Source of the DNA: Bacteroidales bacterium | GTDB lineage: Bacteria; Bacteroidota; Bacteroidia; Bacteroidales; UBA932 | Reading direction: 5' to 3' | DNA length: 28,318 nt | Assembly (NCBI GenBank): GCA_017548445.1 | Contig: JAFYZZ010000072.1 | Location: 1 to 28,318, forward strand | Shown here: in pieces, positions 7,931 through 20,332 of the stretch | Layout of the letters: the number at the start of each line of letters is the position of its first letter | Numbering within the stretch: position 1 is the stretch's first letter | Translations under genes and position numbers: made by a program | The notes under the pieces: model-generated | What the model was told of the DNA's origin: nothing | Seen by the model: the letters and a program-made list of their open reading frames with translations, nothing else | The model's database searches: none

Positions 7931-10900
7931 ATGAACCGTTTCCTAAAACTGTTTTTTGCCGGAACCGCGGCCCTCGCGCTTTCCGGCCCTCTTTTCGCGC
8001 AGCCTGCCGGCAGTGACGCCGAACTGCCCATCTACCTCAACACCGCCTACACCTTCGAGGAGCGCGCCACGGACCTGGTGTCCCGCCTGACTTTGGAGGA
8101 GAAGCAGAGCCTGCTCGGCAACAATATGGCCGCCATCCCGAGGCTCAGCGTGAAGAACTACAACGTCTGGAGCGAGGCGTTGCACGGCGTGCTGTCCGGT
8201 GCCAACCCTTCCGTAGGCATCCTCGGCCCGACCTCCTTCCCCAACAGCGTGGCCATCGGCTCCACCTGGGACCCTTCCGTGGCGGAATGGATGGCCTCGG
8301 CCATCGCCGATGAGGCGCGCGCCATCTTCCAGACCGGCACCAAGGGCCTGACCTTCTGGTCGCCGGTGGTCGAACCGGTCCGCGACCCCCGCTGGGGCCG
8401 TACGGGCGAATCCTACGGCGAAGATCCCTTCCTGGCGGCCGAGATGGCCAGGGGCTTCGTGCGCGGGATGATGGGCTCCGACCCGAAGTACCTGAAGGCC
8501 GTCCCGACGGCCAAGCATTATTTCGCCAACAACAGCGAGTTCGACCGCCACGTCAGCAGCTCCAATATGGACAGCCGCGATATGCGCGAATTCTACCTGT
8601 ACCCCTACAAGCGCCTGATCGAGGACGAGAACCTGCCTTCCATTATGTCCTCCTACAACGCCGTCAACCACATCCCCACGACGGCGGGCAACTTCTACAT
8701 CGACACGCTGGCCCGCAGGACCTACGGTATGAAGGGCTATGTGACCGGCGACTGCTCCGCCGTCCAGGACCTCTGGGACGGCCACTACTACGTGGAGACG
8801 CGTGAGCAGGCGGCGGCGGCCGGCCTCCGCGCCGGTGTGGACTCCGACTGCGGCAACATCTACCAGCGGTTCGCGGTCAGCGCCTATGAACAGGGCATCC
8901 TGCCGATGTCGGACATCGACCGCGCCCTCGTGCATATGTTCACCATCCGGATGCGGACCGGCGAGTTCGATCCCGAGCAGATGGTCCCCTACACGAAGTT
9001 CGAGCCCTCCCGTGTGAGTTCCGCGCAGAACCGGGCCCTGGCGGCCGAGATCGCCGTGCGCACCCCGGTGCTTCTCAAGAACGAGGGCAAGGCCCTGCCT
9101 CTGGATCCGAAGTCCATCCGCAGCATAGCGCTGATCGGCCCGCAGGCCGACGACGTGGAGCTCGGCCCCTATTCCGGACGCCCGGAGGCCTCCGCGATGA
9201 CTTCACCCTATGCGGGTATCAGCAGGTACCTGAAGAGCAAAGGCTATGACGTGGACGTCAAGCTGGCCGCCGGGGGCGACATCAAGAGCAAGAGCAACCT
9301 CCTGTACGTCGCCTGGTTCGAAATCGAGAAGACCGACGGCAGCGTGACCCGCTATGACGCCACGAAGTACAACTCCGCCGCCGAAGGCATCACCGTCGGC
9401 TCCGGAATGGGTGAAGAGGACCAGGTCCGCACCATCGACGACGGCTCCTGGACCGCCTACGACGGCATCGACATCACCAACATCGAGAATATCACCGTGG
9501 GCCTGAACATCCCCACCGAAGGCGGCATCGTGGAGATCCGCGTGGGCGGCCCGGACGGCAACCTGATCGGCCGCATCGAGGCCACCCGTGCTTCCGGCGC
9601 CCGCGTGGGCGGCGTGTACGGCGCCAGTATGCCGATGAAGACCAGCGCCCTGAAACTCGGTTACAACGGCCCGCAGAACATCTATCTGGTGTACAAGGCC
9701 CCGCAGGACGCCCCCATCGACGAGGCGACGCTCGCCGCCGCGCGCAGCGCCGACGTGGCGGTGGTGTTCGTGGGAACCGACGAGAACACCGCGACGGAGG
9801 AGGCTGACCGCCTGACCCTGCTGCTCCCGGGCAACCAGGTCTCGCTCATCAAGGCCGTGGCCGCCGTGAACCCCCGCACTATCGTGGTGATGCAGACCCT
9901 CGGCTGCGTGGAGGTGGAAGAGTTCCGCGACCTCGTTCCCGGCATCCTCTGGACGGGCTATAACGGCCAGGCCCAGGGCGAGGCGATCCCGCGCATCCTC
10001 TTCGGCGAGGTGAGCCCGGGCGGCAAGCTGAACGCCACCTGGTTCAAGAGCGTGAAGGACCTGCCGGCCATCACCGACTACAACCTCCGCCGCAGCGCCG
10101 GCGCCGGCGGACGCACCCACTGGTACTTCGACCGCGAGGTCTCCTATCCTTTCGGATTTGGCCTCAGCTATACGACTTTCAAATACAGCAACTTCAGCAT
10201 CAGCAAGTCCGCCATCACTCCCAACGACAAGGTGGTCCTGAGCGTGGACGTGACCAACACGGGCGACTACAGCGCCGACGAGGTGGTGCAGATCTACGTC
10301 CGCACCCCGGACAGCCCCGCTTCCCTGGAGCGTCCCGCCAAGCGCCTGAAGGGCTTCCAGCGTGTGACGATCCCGCGCGGCCAGACCCGCACGGTGCGCA
10401 TCGAGGTGGATTGCGCCGACCTCTGGTTCTGGGACGACAAGGCCGACCGGATGACCTATGACCAGGGCCGCTACGTCTTTGAATTCGGTTCCTCCTCGCA
10501 GGACATCCGCGGCAGCGTGAGCGCCACGATGTCCGGCTCGCTGAAGCGCACCCTCAAGACGGTCTGGGCCGAAGCCGACGCTTCCGTCCTGCGCATCGGC
10601 CAGACGGCGAAGGCCACCTTCACCGCCTGTATGAACGACGACAGCTTCTACAATGGCGCCAAGGCCGTCTGGACGAGCAACAACCCGGGCGTGGCGACCG
10701 TTTCCGCCGACGGCACCGTGAAGGCCGTCTCGATGGGCGTGGCGACCGTGACCTGCGCCGTGACCATCGACGGAAAGACCGTCGAGGACAGCTTCGCCGT
10801 GAAGGTGATGCCCAACCTGGGGATCGCTTCCCTCAAGGTGGACGGCAAGAGCGTCAAGCTGGGCGACACCTCCCAGTACAGCTTCGTCCGCAAGGCGGGC

Positions 10901-11724
10901 AAGGCCCCCAAGGTGGAAGCCGTGGCGGCCGATCCCGCCATCGAGGTGAACGTGAAGCAGGCGGAGGCCGTGCCCGGCACGGCGGTCGTGACGCTGTGTG
11001 ACCGCGAGACCGGCGACAGCCGCACGCTGACGGTGAACTTCGGTGCGAAGGGCGTTTCCGACAGCTTCGACAAGGCAACCCTGGGCAGCCAGTGGAGCTG
11101 GGTGCGCGAGGAACCGGACCGCTGGTCGCTCGCCTGGCAGCCCGGCTCGATGGTGATCGTCGCGGGCCGCGGCGACATCGCCGGCGGACTCGCCTCCAAC
11201 ATCCTGCTGCAGAGCGCCAACAGCGACTGGACCGCGGATACGAAGATGAAGTGCTTCTCCCTGCCCGGTACGCCGGCCCAGAACGCGGGTCTGGTGGCTT
11301 ACGAATCCGACAGCGACTTCGTGAAATTCGTCTATTCCGCCACGGTCGCGTTCCGCCGCCAGCCGGATGCCGCTCCGTCCGCCGGCCAGCTGCAGCTGCT
11401 GGTCGAGGAGAACGGCTCCCAGAAGTCGCTCGCCAGCTTGCCGATGGACGGGATCATCGGGGAGGACCTGGTGATCTGGCTGCGCCTGGTCAAGCAGGGC
11501 GACACCTACACCGCCTTCTATTCCGTGGACGGAAAGAAATACGTGGAGATGGGCTCTGCCCAGGCAGTGCTGAAGGATGTCCGCGCGGGCCTGGTCGTCT
11601 GCGAAGGCGAGATGCCCGTGATGAGGCGGATGATGGTGCCCAACCCGATGGGGGACCAGGTGAAGCCCGATCCTTTCCGGGTGGCTTTCGATGAATTCAA
11701 GATTGTCAGCTCCGGCCTGAAGTA

Positions 11725-11725
<1 letters not shown>
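7931..11725 (+). CDS. Secreted multi-domain GH3 beta-glycosidase (probably beta-xylosidase type)
   Basis: 1264 residues, much longer than the usual 750-900 for GH3. A signal peptide ends near LFAQ. The (beta/alpha)8 domain carries the nucleophile Asp274 (YVTGDCSAV) and the metal-free substrate loop WSPVVEPVRDPRWGR. The second domain has the acid/base candidates Glu623/Glu624 (TEEADRLTL). A CBM6-like module is inserted at about 457-595 within that second domain. Then come an Fn3-like domain (about 767-860), a BIG2 bacterial Ig-like domain (about 887-962, TWTSNNPGVATVSADGTVKA type) and a concanavalin-like sandwich (about 1044-1257) resembling the C-terminal domain of GH43 xylosidases. It probably releases xylose from the non-reducing end of oligosaccharides. 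It is first in the operon, and its stop overlaps the next ATG by one base. The exact sugar is not proven. Confidence 0.9.
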
Positions 11726-14581
<2,856 letters not shown>

Positions 14582-14584
14582 GAT

Positions 14585-16111
14585 ATGAAACGCTTTTTAT
14601 TGATTATGGCGGCGGCGCTCGGCTTGTGCGCGTGCGCCAAGCAGGTCCCCGGTCAGGTGAAGGTGACCGGCGGTACCATCCAGGGCACGGTCCTGGAAGA
14701 TGTGACGGTGTATAAAGGCATTCCTTTCGCGGCCCCGCCCGTGGGTGAGCTGCGCTGGAAGGCGCCCCAGCCCGTGGTGGCCTGGGACGGCGTCCTGGAA
14801 TGCAAGGACTTCGCCCCCAACCCGATGCAGGGTAACGGCGAAGGATGCAGCGAAGACTGCCTGTATCTGAATGTGTGGACGCCCGCGAAGAGCCCGAAGG
14901 AGAAACTCCCCGTGATGGTGTGGATCTACGGCGGCGGCTTCGCCGGAGGCGCCACGTCCTATTATGACGGTGCGGACCTGGCCCGCCAGGGCGTGATCCT
15001 GGTGAGCGTGGCCTACCGCGTGGGCAAGCTGGGCTTCCTTTCGCTGCCGGAACTCTCCGCAGAGGATCCGCACGGCGTGAGCGGCAACTACGGCCTGCTG
15101 GACCAGATCGCCGGCCTGCAGTGGGTGCAGGACAACATCGCCAGGTTCGGCGGCGACCCGGCCAAGGTGACCATCTTCGGCGAGTCGGCCGGCGGCATCT
15201 CCGTGAGTATGCTGTGCGCCTCGCCGCTGGCCAAGGGCCTGTTCCGTGGCGCCATCTCGCAGAGCGGCGGCTCTTTCGGCCCCACGAATCCCTGGTCCTA
15301 TCCCGGCGAGAATATGCTGACCCTCGCCGCCGCCCAGGAGTCCAACGTGGCCTGGGCGAAGGGAGCCTTCGGCGAGAACTATACGCTCGAGCAGCTGCGC
15401 GCCGCGGAGCCCAGGGCCGTGATGGGCGGCTTCGGCGGGTCCGGCGGCTGGCCGGTGACGGACGGCTACGTGATTCCGGACGACCAGTACAAGATGTACG
15501 AGGCCGGCAACTACAACGACGTGGACGTGCTCATCGGCTACAATTCCGACGAGGGTATGAGCTTCGGCTTCGCCGGTGGCGGCGGTACCCACGAGGAGTC
15601 GGTCCGGTCCCGCTACCAGGACTATGCCGACGTGCTGCTCGCGGCCTATCCGGTGGAGCCCGACGGCAAGGTGGGCAAGACCGCGCGCGACCTTACCCGC
15701 GACGCCGCCTTCGGCTGGCAGACCTGGACCTGGGCGCGCCTGCAGGAGAAGACCGGCAAGGGCAGGGTGTGGCTGTATTACTTCGACCAGCATCCCGAGT
15801 ATCCGGCGGATTCCCCGCGCTACGGCCAGGGCTCCCCGCACGGCCAGGACGTGGCCTACGTGTTCGGCAACCCGGATGAGGTGCAGCCTACGGACAAGGA
15901 CCTCTCCCGCTGGATGATGGCCTACTGGACCAACTTCGCCAAGACGGGCGACCCCAACGGCGAAGGCCTGCCCGAGTGGCCGCGCTTCCGCAACGACGCG
16001 CCTCAGACGATGGTGCTCACGGGCTCCGGCTGCCACGCCGCCCCCGTGCCTTCGGAAGCGGCTATGAAGGTGCTGGACGAATACTTTGCCTGGCGCCGAA
16101 GCCAGGAATAA
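14585..16111 (+). CDS. Lipoprotein type-B carboxylesterase
   Basis: 508 residues, a typical length for the carboxylesterase/cholinesterase family (PF00135). A lipobox (LCAC) lies near residue 20. The family landmarks are all present: GIPFAAPPVGELRWKAP, the EDCLYLNVW signature, the oxyanion loop YGGGF, Ser201 in FGESAGG, Glu323 in NSDEGM and His419 in SPHGQD. It hydrolyses carboxylic esters; in this operon it is probably a third acyl-removing enzyme for decorated oligosaccharides, such as acetyl or hydroxycinnamoyl groups. It starts three bases after the preceding stop. Its substrate cannot be told from sequence alone. Confidence 0.92.
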   Translation: MKRFLLIMAAALGLCACAKQVPGQVKVTGGTIQGTVLEDVTVYKGIPFAAPPVGELRWKAPQPVVAWDGVLECKDFAPNPMQGNGEGCSEDCLYLNVWTPAKSPKEKLPVMVWIYGGGFAGGATSYYDGADLARQGVILVSVAYRVGKLGFLSLPELSAEDPHGVSGNYGLLDQIAGLQWVQDNIARFGGDPAKVTIFGESAGGISVSMLCASPLAKGLFRGAISQSGGSFGPTNPWSYPGENMLTLAAAQESNVAWAKGAFGENYTLEQLRAAEPRAVMGGFGGSGGWPVTDGYVIPDDQYKMYEAGNYNDVDVLIGYNSDEGMSFGFAGGGGTHEESVRSRYQDYADVLLAAYPVEPDGKVGKTARDLTRDAAFGWQTWTWARLQEKTGKGRVWLYYFDQHPEYPADSPRYGQGSPHGQDVAYVFGNPDEVQPTDKDLSRWMMAYWTNFAKTGDPNGEGLPEWPRFRNDAPQTMVLTGSGCHAAPVPSEAAMKVLDEYFAWRRSQE

Positions 16112-16136
16112 ACTTGTAAAAGAACCGTTAGTAAAA

Positions 16137-18746
16137 ATGAAACGACTGTTTTCCGCCTGCCTGGGCCTGTTTGCCTGCGCCGCCCTGTGGGCACAGAATC
16201 CGATCATCCGGACGTCCTATACGCCGGATCCGGCGCCCTATGCGCACGGCAACACGCTTTATCTGGCCGTGGACCACGATGAGGACGACGCCACCTACTT
16301 CAAGATGAAGGACTGGCAGCTGTACAGCACGGAGGATATGGCCAACTGGACCTACCTCGGCACGCCGGTGTCCACGGCCACCTTCCCCTGGGCTTTCCAG
16401 GGCGACCGCGCCTGGGCCTCCCAGCTGGTCGAAAAGGGCGGAAAATGGTACTGGTACGTCTGTCTGACGGAGGCGGCCACGCGCGGGGATGCGCTGGCCG
16501 TCGCCGTCGCGGACGACCCTCAGGGCCCCTACACGGACGCCATCGGCGGTCCGCTGGCGCGGGGCTTCTCTTTCATCGACCCGACCGTGTTCATCGACGA
16601 CGACGGCAGCGCCTGGCTCGTCTGGGGCAACAAGGGCTGCTGGTACGGCCGCCTGGGCGACGATATGGCCTCCTTTCCGGACGGATGGAAGGAGATTCCC
16701 GGCTGGGGCGACCCGGCCTGCTTCGGTCCCGAGTCGATGAAACCCGACTGGTCCGACGGCGGCAAGGAGAAGATGATGGTCGGCTACGAGGAGGGCCCCT
16801 GGCTCTACAAGCGCGACGGCGTCTACTACCTGTCCTACCCGGCGGGCGGCGTGCCCGAGCATATGGCTTATTCCACCGCGCCTTCCATCCACGGTCCCTG
16901 GACCTACCGCGGCCGCATTATGGACGAGGCGGAGAACAGCTTTACCATCCACGGCGGCAACGTGGACTTCCGCGGGCACCATTATATGTTCTATCACAAC
17001 GGCGCCCTGCCCAACGGCGGCGGCTTCCACCGTTCCGCCTGCGTGGAGGAGTTCGAGTTCGGCCCGGACGGGCGGATTCCCTACATCCCGTTCACGAAGG
17101 AGGGCGTGCAGCCGCTGGGCACCGTGAATCCTTACGTGATGGTGCAGGCGGAGACGATGGCTTCCAGCTACGGCCTCAAGACCGACCGCGAGGACGGGAA
17201 GCGCCACTGGGTGACGCACGTCCACAACGGCGACTGGCTCTGCGTGCGCAACGTGGACTTCGGCGACCGGCCGGCCGTGCTGGTGTCGCTGGAGATGCTG
17301 AATTTCCAGAATCCCGGCACGGTGGATTTCTTCCTGGACGAGATGGGCGGACGGGCCGTCGCTTCCGTTCCGGTGAACGGGGAGAATATGCTGGTGAAGG
17401 CGTCGGTTTCCGACCGTGCCAAAGGGGTGCACGACCTCTACCTGCTCTTCCGGGGCGGCGACGGGGAACTCTTCGACCTGGACTGGTGGGTGTTCAACGA
17501 CCACCTGAATATGCCCGTCATCCAGACCAAGTACACGGCGGACCCCGCTCCGATGGTCTACGACGGCACGGTGTATCTGTATACCACCCACGACGAGGAC
17601 GGGGCCAGGGGATTCCAGATGTTCGACTGGCTGCTGTACACCAGCACGGATATGGTGAACTGGACGGACCACGGCGCGGTGGCCTCGCTGGACGACTTCG
17701 CCTGGTACGAGGGCAAGAACGGCGCCTGGGCCGAGTGCGTGGTGGAGCGGGGCGGTAAATTCTATATGTACTGCCCGATCCACGGCCACGGCATCGGCGT
17801 GCTGGTGGCGGATACGCCTTACGGTCCGTTCAAGGACCCGCTGGGAGAGCCGCTGGTATGGCAGAAGGAGCACTGGGAGGACATCGATCCTTCCGTGTTC
17901 ATCGACGACGACGGGCAGGCCTATATGTACTGGGGCAACCCGAACGTCTACTGGGTGAAACTGAACGAGGATATGGTTTCGCTTGGCGGCGAAATCCACA
18001 AACTCGACTACAAGATCGACTTTTACCAGGAAGGACCCTGGTTCTACAAGCACGACGGCAGGTATTACCTGGCTTTCGCCTCCACCTGCTGTCCGGAGGG
18101 CATCGGCTATGCTATGGCCGACAGCCCGGAAGGCCCCTGGAAATCGATGGGGCACATTATGGACCGCACCTGGCGCACCCGGGGCAACCATCCCGGCATC
18201 ATCGAGTATAAGGGGCAGTCCTACGTGTTCGGCCTGAATTACGACCTCTGGCACCTGACGACCTTCAAGCACGCCGAGCAGCGGAGCGTATCCGTGGCCC
18301 CGATGTACTATGAGCCGGACGGCTCCATCCGCAAGGTGCCGTACTGGCTGGACAACGTGGTGGAGCAGGTCGAATCCTTCAATCCCTACCGCCGGGTGGA
18401 GGCGGAGACGATGGCCTGGGGCTACGGCCTCAAGACGCGCGTGGACGCGGAGCACGGCATCGTCATCAATGACATCGACGCGGGCGAGCACCTGCTCGTG
18501 AAGGGCGTGGACTTCGGCAAAAAGGGCGCCCGCTCCCTGACCGCCTGCGTCCTTGCGGAGGCGGCTGGCTGCATCGAGGTGCACCTGGATGCGCCGGACG
18601 GCCCGCTGGCGGGCACGCTCGCCGTAAAGCCCGGCAAGGGCTGGACGCAGCAAAGCTGCAAACTGAAGGGCGCCACGGGCGTGCGCGACCTGTATTTCGT
18701 CTTCACGGAAGGCGGATTCGAATGGGACTGGTGGAAAATGAAATAA
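16137..18746 (+). CDS. Secreted double GH43 enzyme (GH43-CBM6-GH43-CBM6)
   Basis: 869 residues; signal peptide ending at ALWAQ (20). Two consecutive GH43 propellers, each followed by a CBM6-like domain. Unit 1 (about 21-460) has Asp31 (YTPDPAP), Asp148 (FIDPTVF) and Glu219 (EEGPW). Unit 2 (about 461-869) has Asp469 (YTADPAP), Asp584 (DIDPSVF) and Glu632 (YQEGPW). Both triads are intact. Each CBM ends in a D-W-W motif (LDWWVF, WDWWKM) and begins with VEAETM- or VQAETM-like residues. This reads as an internal duplication of a complete GH43-CBM6 gene. Differing loops, for example an extra segment before EEGPW in unit 1, suggest divided specificities. The likely activity is arabinofuranosidase or xylosidase on arabinoxylan; the subfamily is not assigned. 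The start is ATG 16137, not the in-frame upstream 16086, which lies inside the previous gene. Confidence 0.9.
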   Translation: MKRLFSACLGLFACAALWAQNPIIRTSYTPDPAPYAHGNTLYLAVDHDEDDATYFKMKDWQLYSTEDMANWTYLGTPVSTATFPWAFQGDRAWASQLVEKGGKWYWYVCLTEAATRGDALAVAVADDPQGPYTDAIGGPLARGFSFIDPTVFIDDDGSAWLVWGNKGCWYGRLGDDMASFPDGWKEIPGWGDPACFGPESMKPDWSDGGKEKMMVGYEEGPWLYKRDGVYYLSYPAGGVPEHMAYSTAPSIHGPWTYRGRIMDEAENSFTIHGGNVDFRGHHYMFYHNGALPNGGGFHRSACVEEFEFGPDGRIPYIPFTKEGVQPLGTVNPYVMVQAETMASSYGLKTDREDGKRHWVTHVHNGDWLCVRNVDFGDRPAVLVSLEMLNFQNPGTVDFFLDEMGGRAVASVPVNGENMLVKASVSDRAKGVHDLYLLFRGGDGELFDLDWWVFNDHLNMPVIQTKYTADPAPMVYDGTVYLYTTHDEDGARGFQMFDWLLYTSTDMVNWTDHGAVASLDDFAWYEGKNGAWAECVVERGGKFYMYCPIHGHGIGVLVADTPYGPFKDPLGEPLVWQKEHWEDIDPSVFIDDDGQAYMYWGNPNVYWVKLNEDMVSLGGEIHKLDYKIDFYQEGPWFYKHDGRYYLAFASTCCPEGIGYAMADSPEGPWKSMGHIMDRTWRTRGNHPGIIEYKGQSYVFGLNYDLWHLTTFKHAEQRSVSVAPMYYEPDGSIRKVPYWLDNVVEQVESFNPYRRVEAETMAWGYGLKTRVDAEHGIVINDIDAGEHLLVKGVDFGKKGARSLTACVLAEAAGCIEVHLDAPDGPLAGTLAVKPGKGWTQQSCKLKGATGVRDLYFVFTEGGFEWDWWKMK

Positions 18747-18759
18747 ACAATCACGGCAT

Positions 18760-20322
18760 ATGCGTATACTGAAATGGATCCTTGCGGCGGGGCTCGCCGC
18801 CTGCCTGGCGGCCTGTGCGAAGCCGCAGACGCACTGCGTCAACCCGCTGACCTACACCGACATCCCGGACAACGACGTGATCCGGGTGGGGGACGACTAC
18901 TATATGGTCAGCACCACGATGTATTTCTGCCCCGGAGCGCCGGTGATGCAGTCGCGCGACCTGGTGCACTGGCGCATCGTGGACTACATCTACGATTACC
19001 TCGCGGACGACGACATCTACAACCTCCGCAATGGCGCGAACGCCTACGGCAAGGGCCAGTGGGCCACGTCGCTGCGCTATGAGAACGGCCGCTTTTGGGC
19101 CCTGTTCATCGCGAACGACCAGCGCAAGACTTACATTTACTCCACGCCGAAGATCGGGGAGAAATGGACGCGCCAGGTTATCGACCGTCCCTTCCACGAC
19201 GCTTCGCTCCTCTTCGAGGACGGCCGCGTGTATGTGGTCTGGGGCAACGGCGAGATCCGCATCACCGAACTGGAACCGGACTTTTCCGGAGTCAAGGAGG
19301 GCGGGGTGGACCAGGTTCTGTTCACCTGTCCGCGCGAAGGTTACGGCCTTCGGGCGGAAGGCGCCCACGTCTACCATATCGGCGACTGGTACTACGTGCT
19401 CGTGATCGACTGGCCTTCCGGCGGCCCTCGCACGGAGACCTGCTGGCGCAGCAAGACCTTGCTGGGCGAATACGAATCCAAGACCATCCTGCAGGGCAAG
19501 TTCGACGGCCGGCAGGACGGCGTGGCGCAGGGCGCCATCGTGAAGACGAAGCGCGGCGACTGGTATGCGATGATGTTCCAGGACCACGGGGCCGTGGGAC
19601 GCATCCCTACGCTGCAGCCCGTGACCTGGGTGGATGGCTGGCCCATCCTGGGCGACGATACCGTGCCCGTCAAGGAATTCGACGTGAACCTGGCTCCCGA
19701 CGGGGAGGACTATGTGTGGGCTTCCGACGAGTTCGACTCCGACAAGCTCGCCCTCGTGTGGCAGTGGAACCACAAGCCGCTGGACGGCTGCTGGTCGCTG
19801 ACCGAGCGTCCTGGCTGGATGCGCCTGAGCACCGGCCAACTTGCAACCGGTCTTCACGATGCCCGCAACACCTTGACCCAGCGTACCTTCGGCCCGCGCT
19901 GCACCAGCACCGTGCTGCTGGACGGCTCCGGCCTGAATCCCGGCGATTTCGCCGGACTGAGCGCTTTCCAGAGCAACCGCGCCGACATCGGTCTGCGCCG
20001 GACCGACGACGGACTGGAACTTTATGCCATCCAGGAGGGGACCCAGCGCGGCCCCGGCCGCACGATGTCCCGCGTCCAGAAGGAGCTGCTCTGCGAGCCG
20101 GCGGAAAGGGAGCAGGTGATGCTGCGCGTACGCTACGACTTCGACCAGGACAAGGCCTGGCTGGCCTACAGCTATGACGGCGCCGTGTGGACCGAGCTTG
20201 CAGAATTCCTGCAGATGCGCTATACCCTCGACTATTTCACCGGCTACCGCTCCGCGCTGTATTGCTATTCCACGCGCGAACTGGGCGGCCACGCCGACTT
20301 CGACTGGTTCCACCAGGAATAA
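18760..20322 (+). CDS. Lipoprotein GH43 arabinofuranosidase/xylosidase with C-terminal concanavalin-like domain
   Basis: 520 residues; lipobox LAAC near residue 20 followed by AKP. The N-terminal stretch NPLTYTDIPDNDVIRVGDDY is characteristic of GH43 enzymes of the subfamily-12-like group. Catalytic residues are Asp37 (IPDND), Asp147 (FHDAS) and Glu200 (RAEGAH). The last roughly 190 residues, from WQWNHKPLDGCWSLTERPG onward, match the beta-xylosidase C-terminal concanavalin-like domain that supplies a loop to the active site. It probably removes arabinose or xylose from oligosaccharides in the periplasm. Unlike the preceding gene it has a single catalytic domain and no CBM6. Gaps of 13 and 10 bases place it firmly in the operon. 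Confidence 0.9.
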   Translation: MRILKWILAAGLAACLAACAKPQTHCVNPLTYTDIPDNDVIRVGDDYYMVSTTMYFCPGAPVMQSRDLVHWRIVDYIYDYLADDDIYNLRNGANAYGKGQWATSLRYENGRFWALFIANDQRKTYIYSTPKIGEKWTRQVIDRPFHDASLLFEDGRVYVVWGNGEIRITELEPDFSGVKEGGVDQVLFTCPREGYGLRAEGAHVYHIGDWYYVLVIDWPSGGPRTETCWRSKTLLGEYESKTILQGKFDGRQDGVAQGAIVKTKRGDWYAMMFQDHGAVGRIPTLQPVTWVDGWPILGDDTVPVKEFDVNLAPDGEDYVWASDEFDSDKLALVWQWNHKPLDGCWSLTERPGWMRLSTGQLATGLHDARNTLTQRTFGPRCTSTVLLDGSGLNPGDFAGLSAFQSNRADIGLRRTDDGLELYAIQEGTQRGPGRTMSRVQKELLCEPAEREQVMLRVRYDFDQDKAWLAYSYDGAVWTELAEFLQMRYTLDYFTGYRSALYCYSTRELGGHADFDWFHQE

Positions 20323-20332
20323 TCCCGTCCGG

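Noticed and set aside
16128..18842. 904-codon minus-strand frame over the double GH43 gene, longer than the gene itself
   Set aside because: Same cause: antisense to well-supported coding sequence, composition dominated by His/Val/Arg, no recognisable domain or signal.
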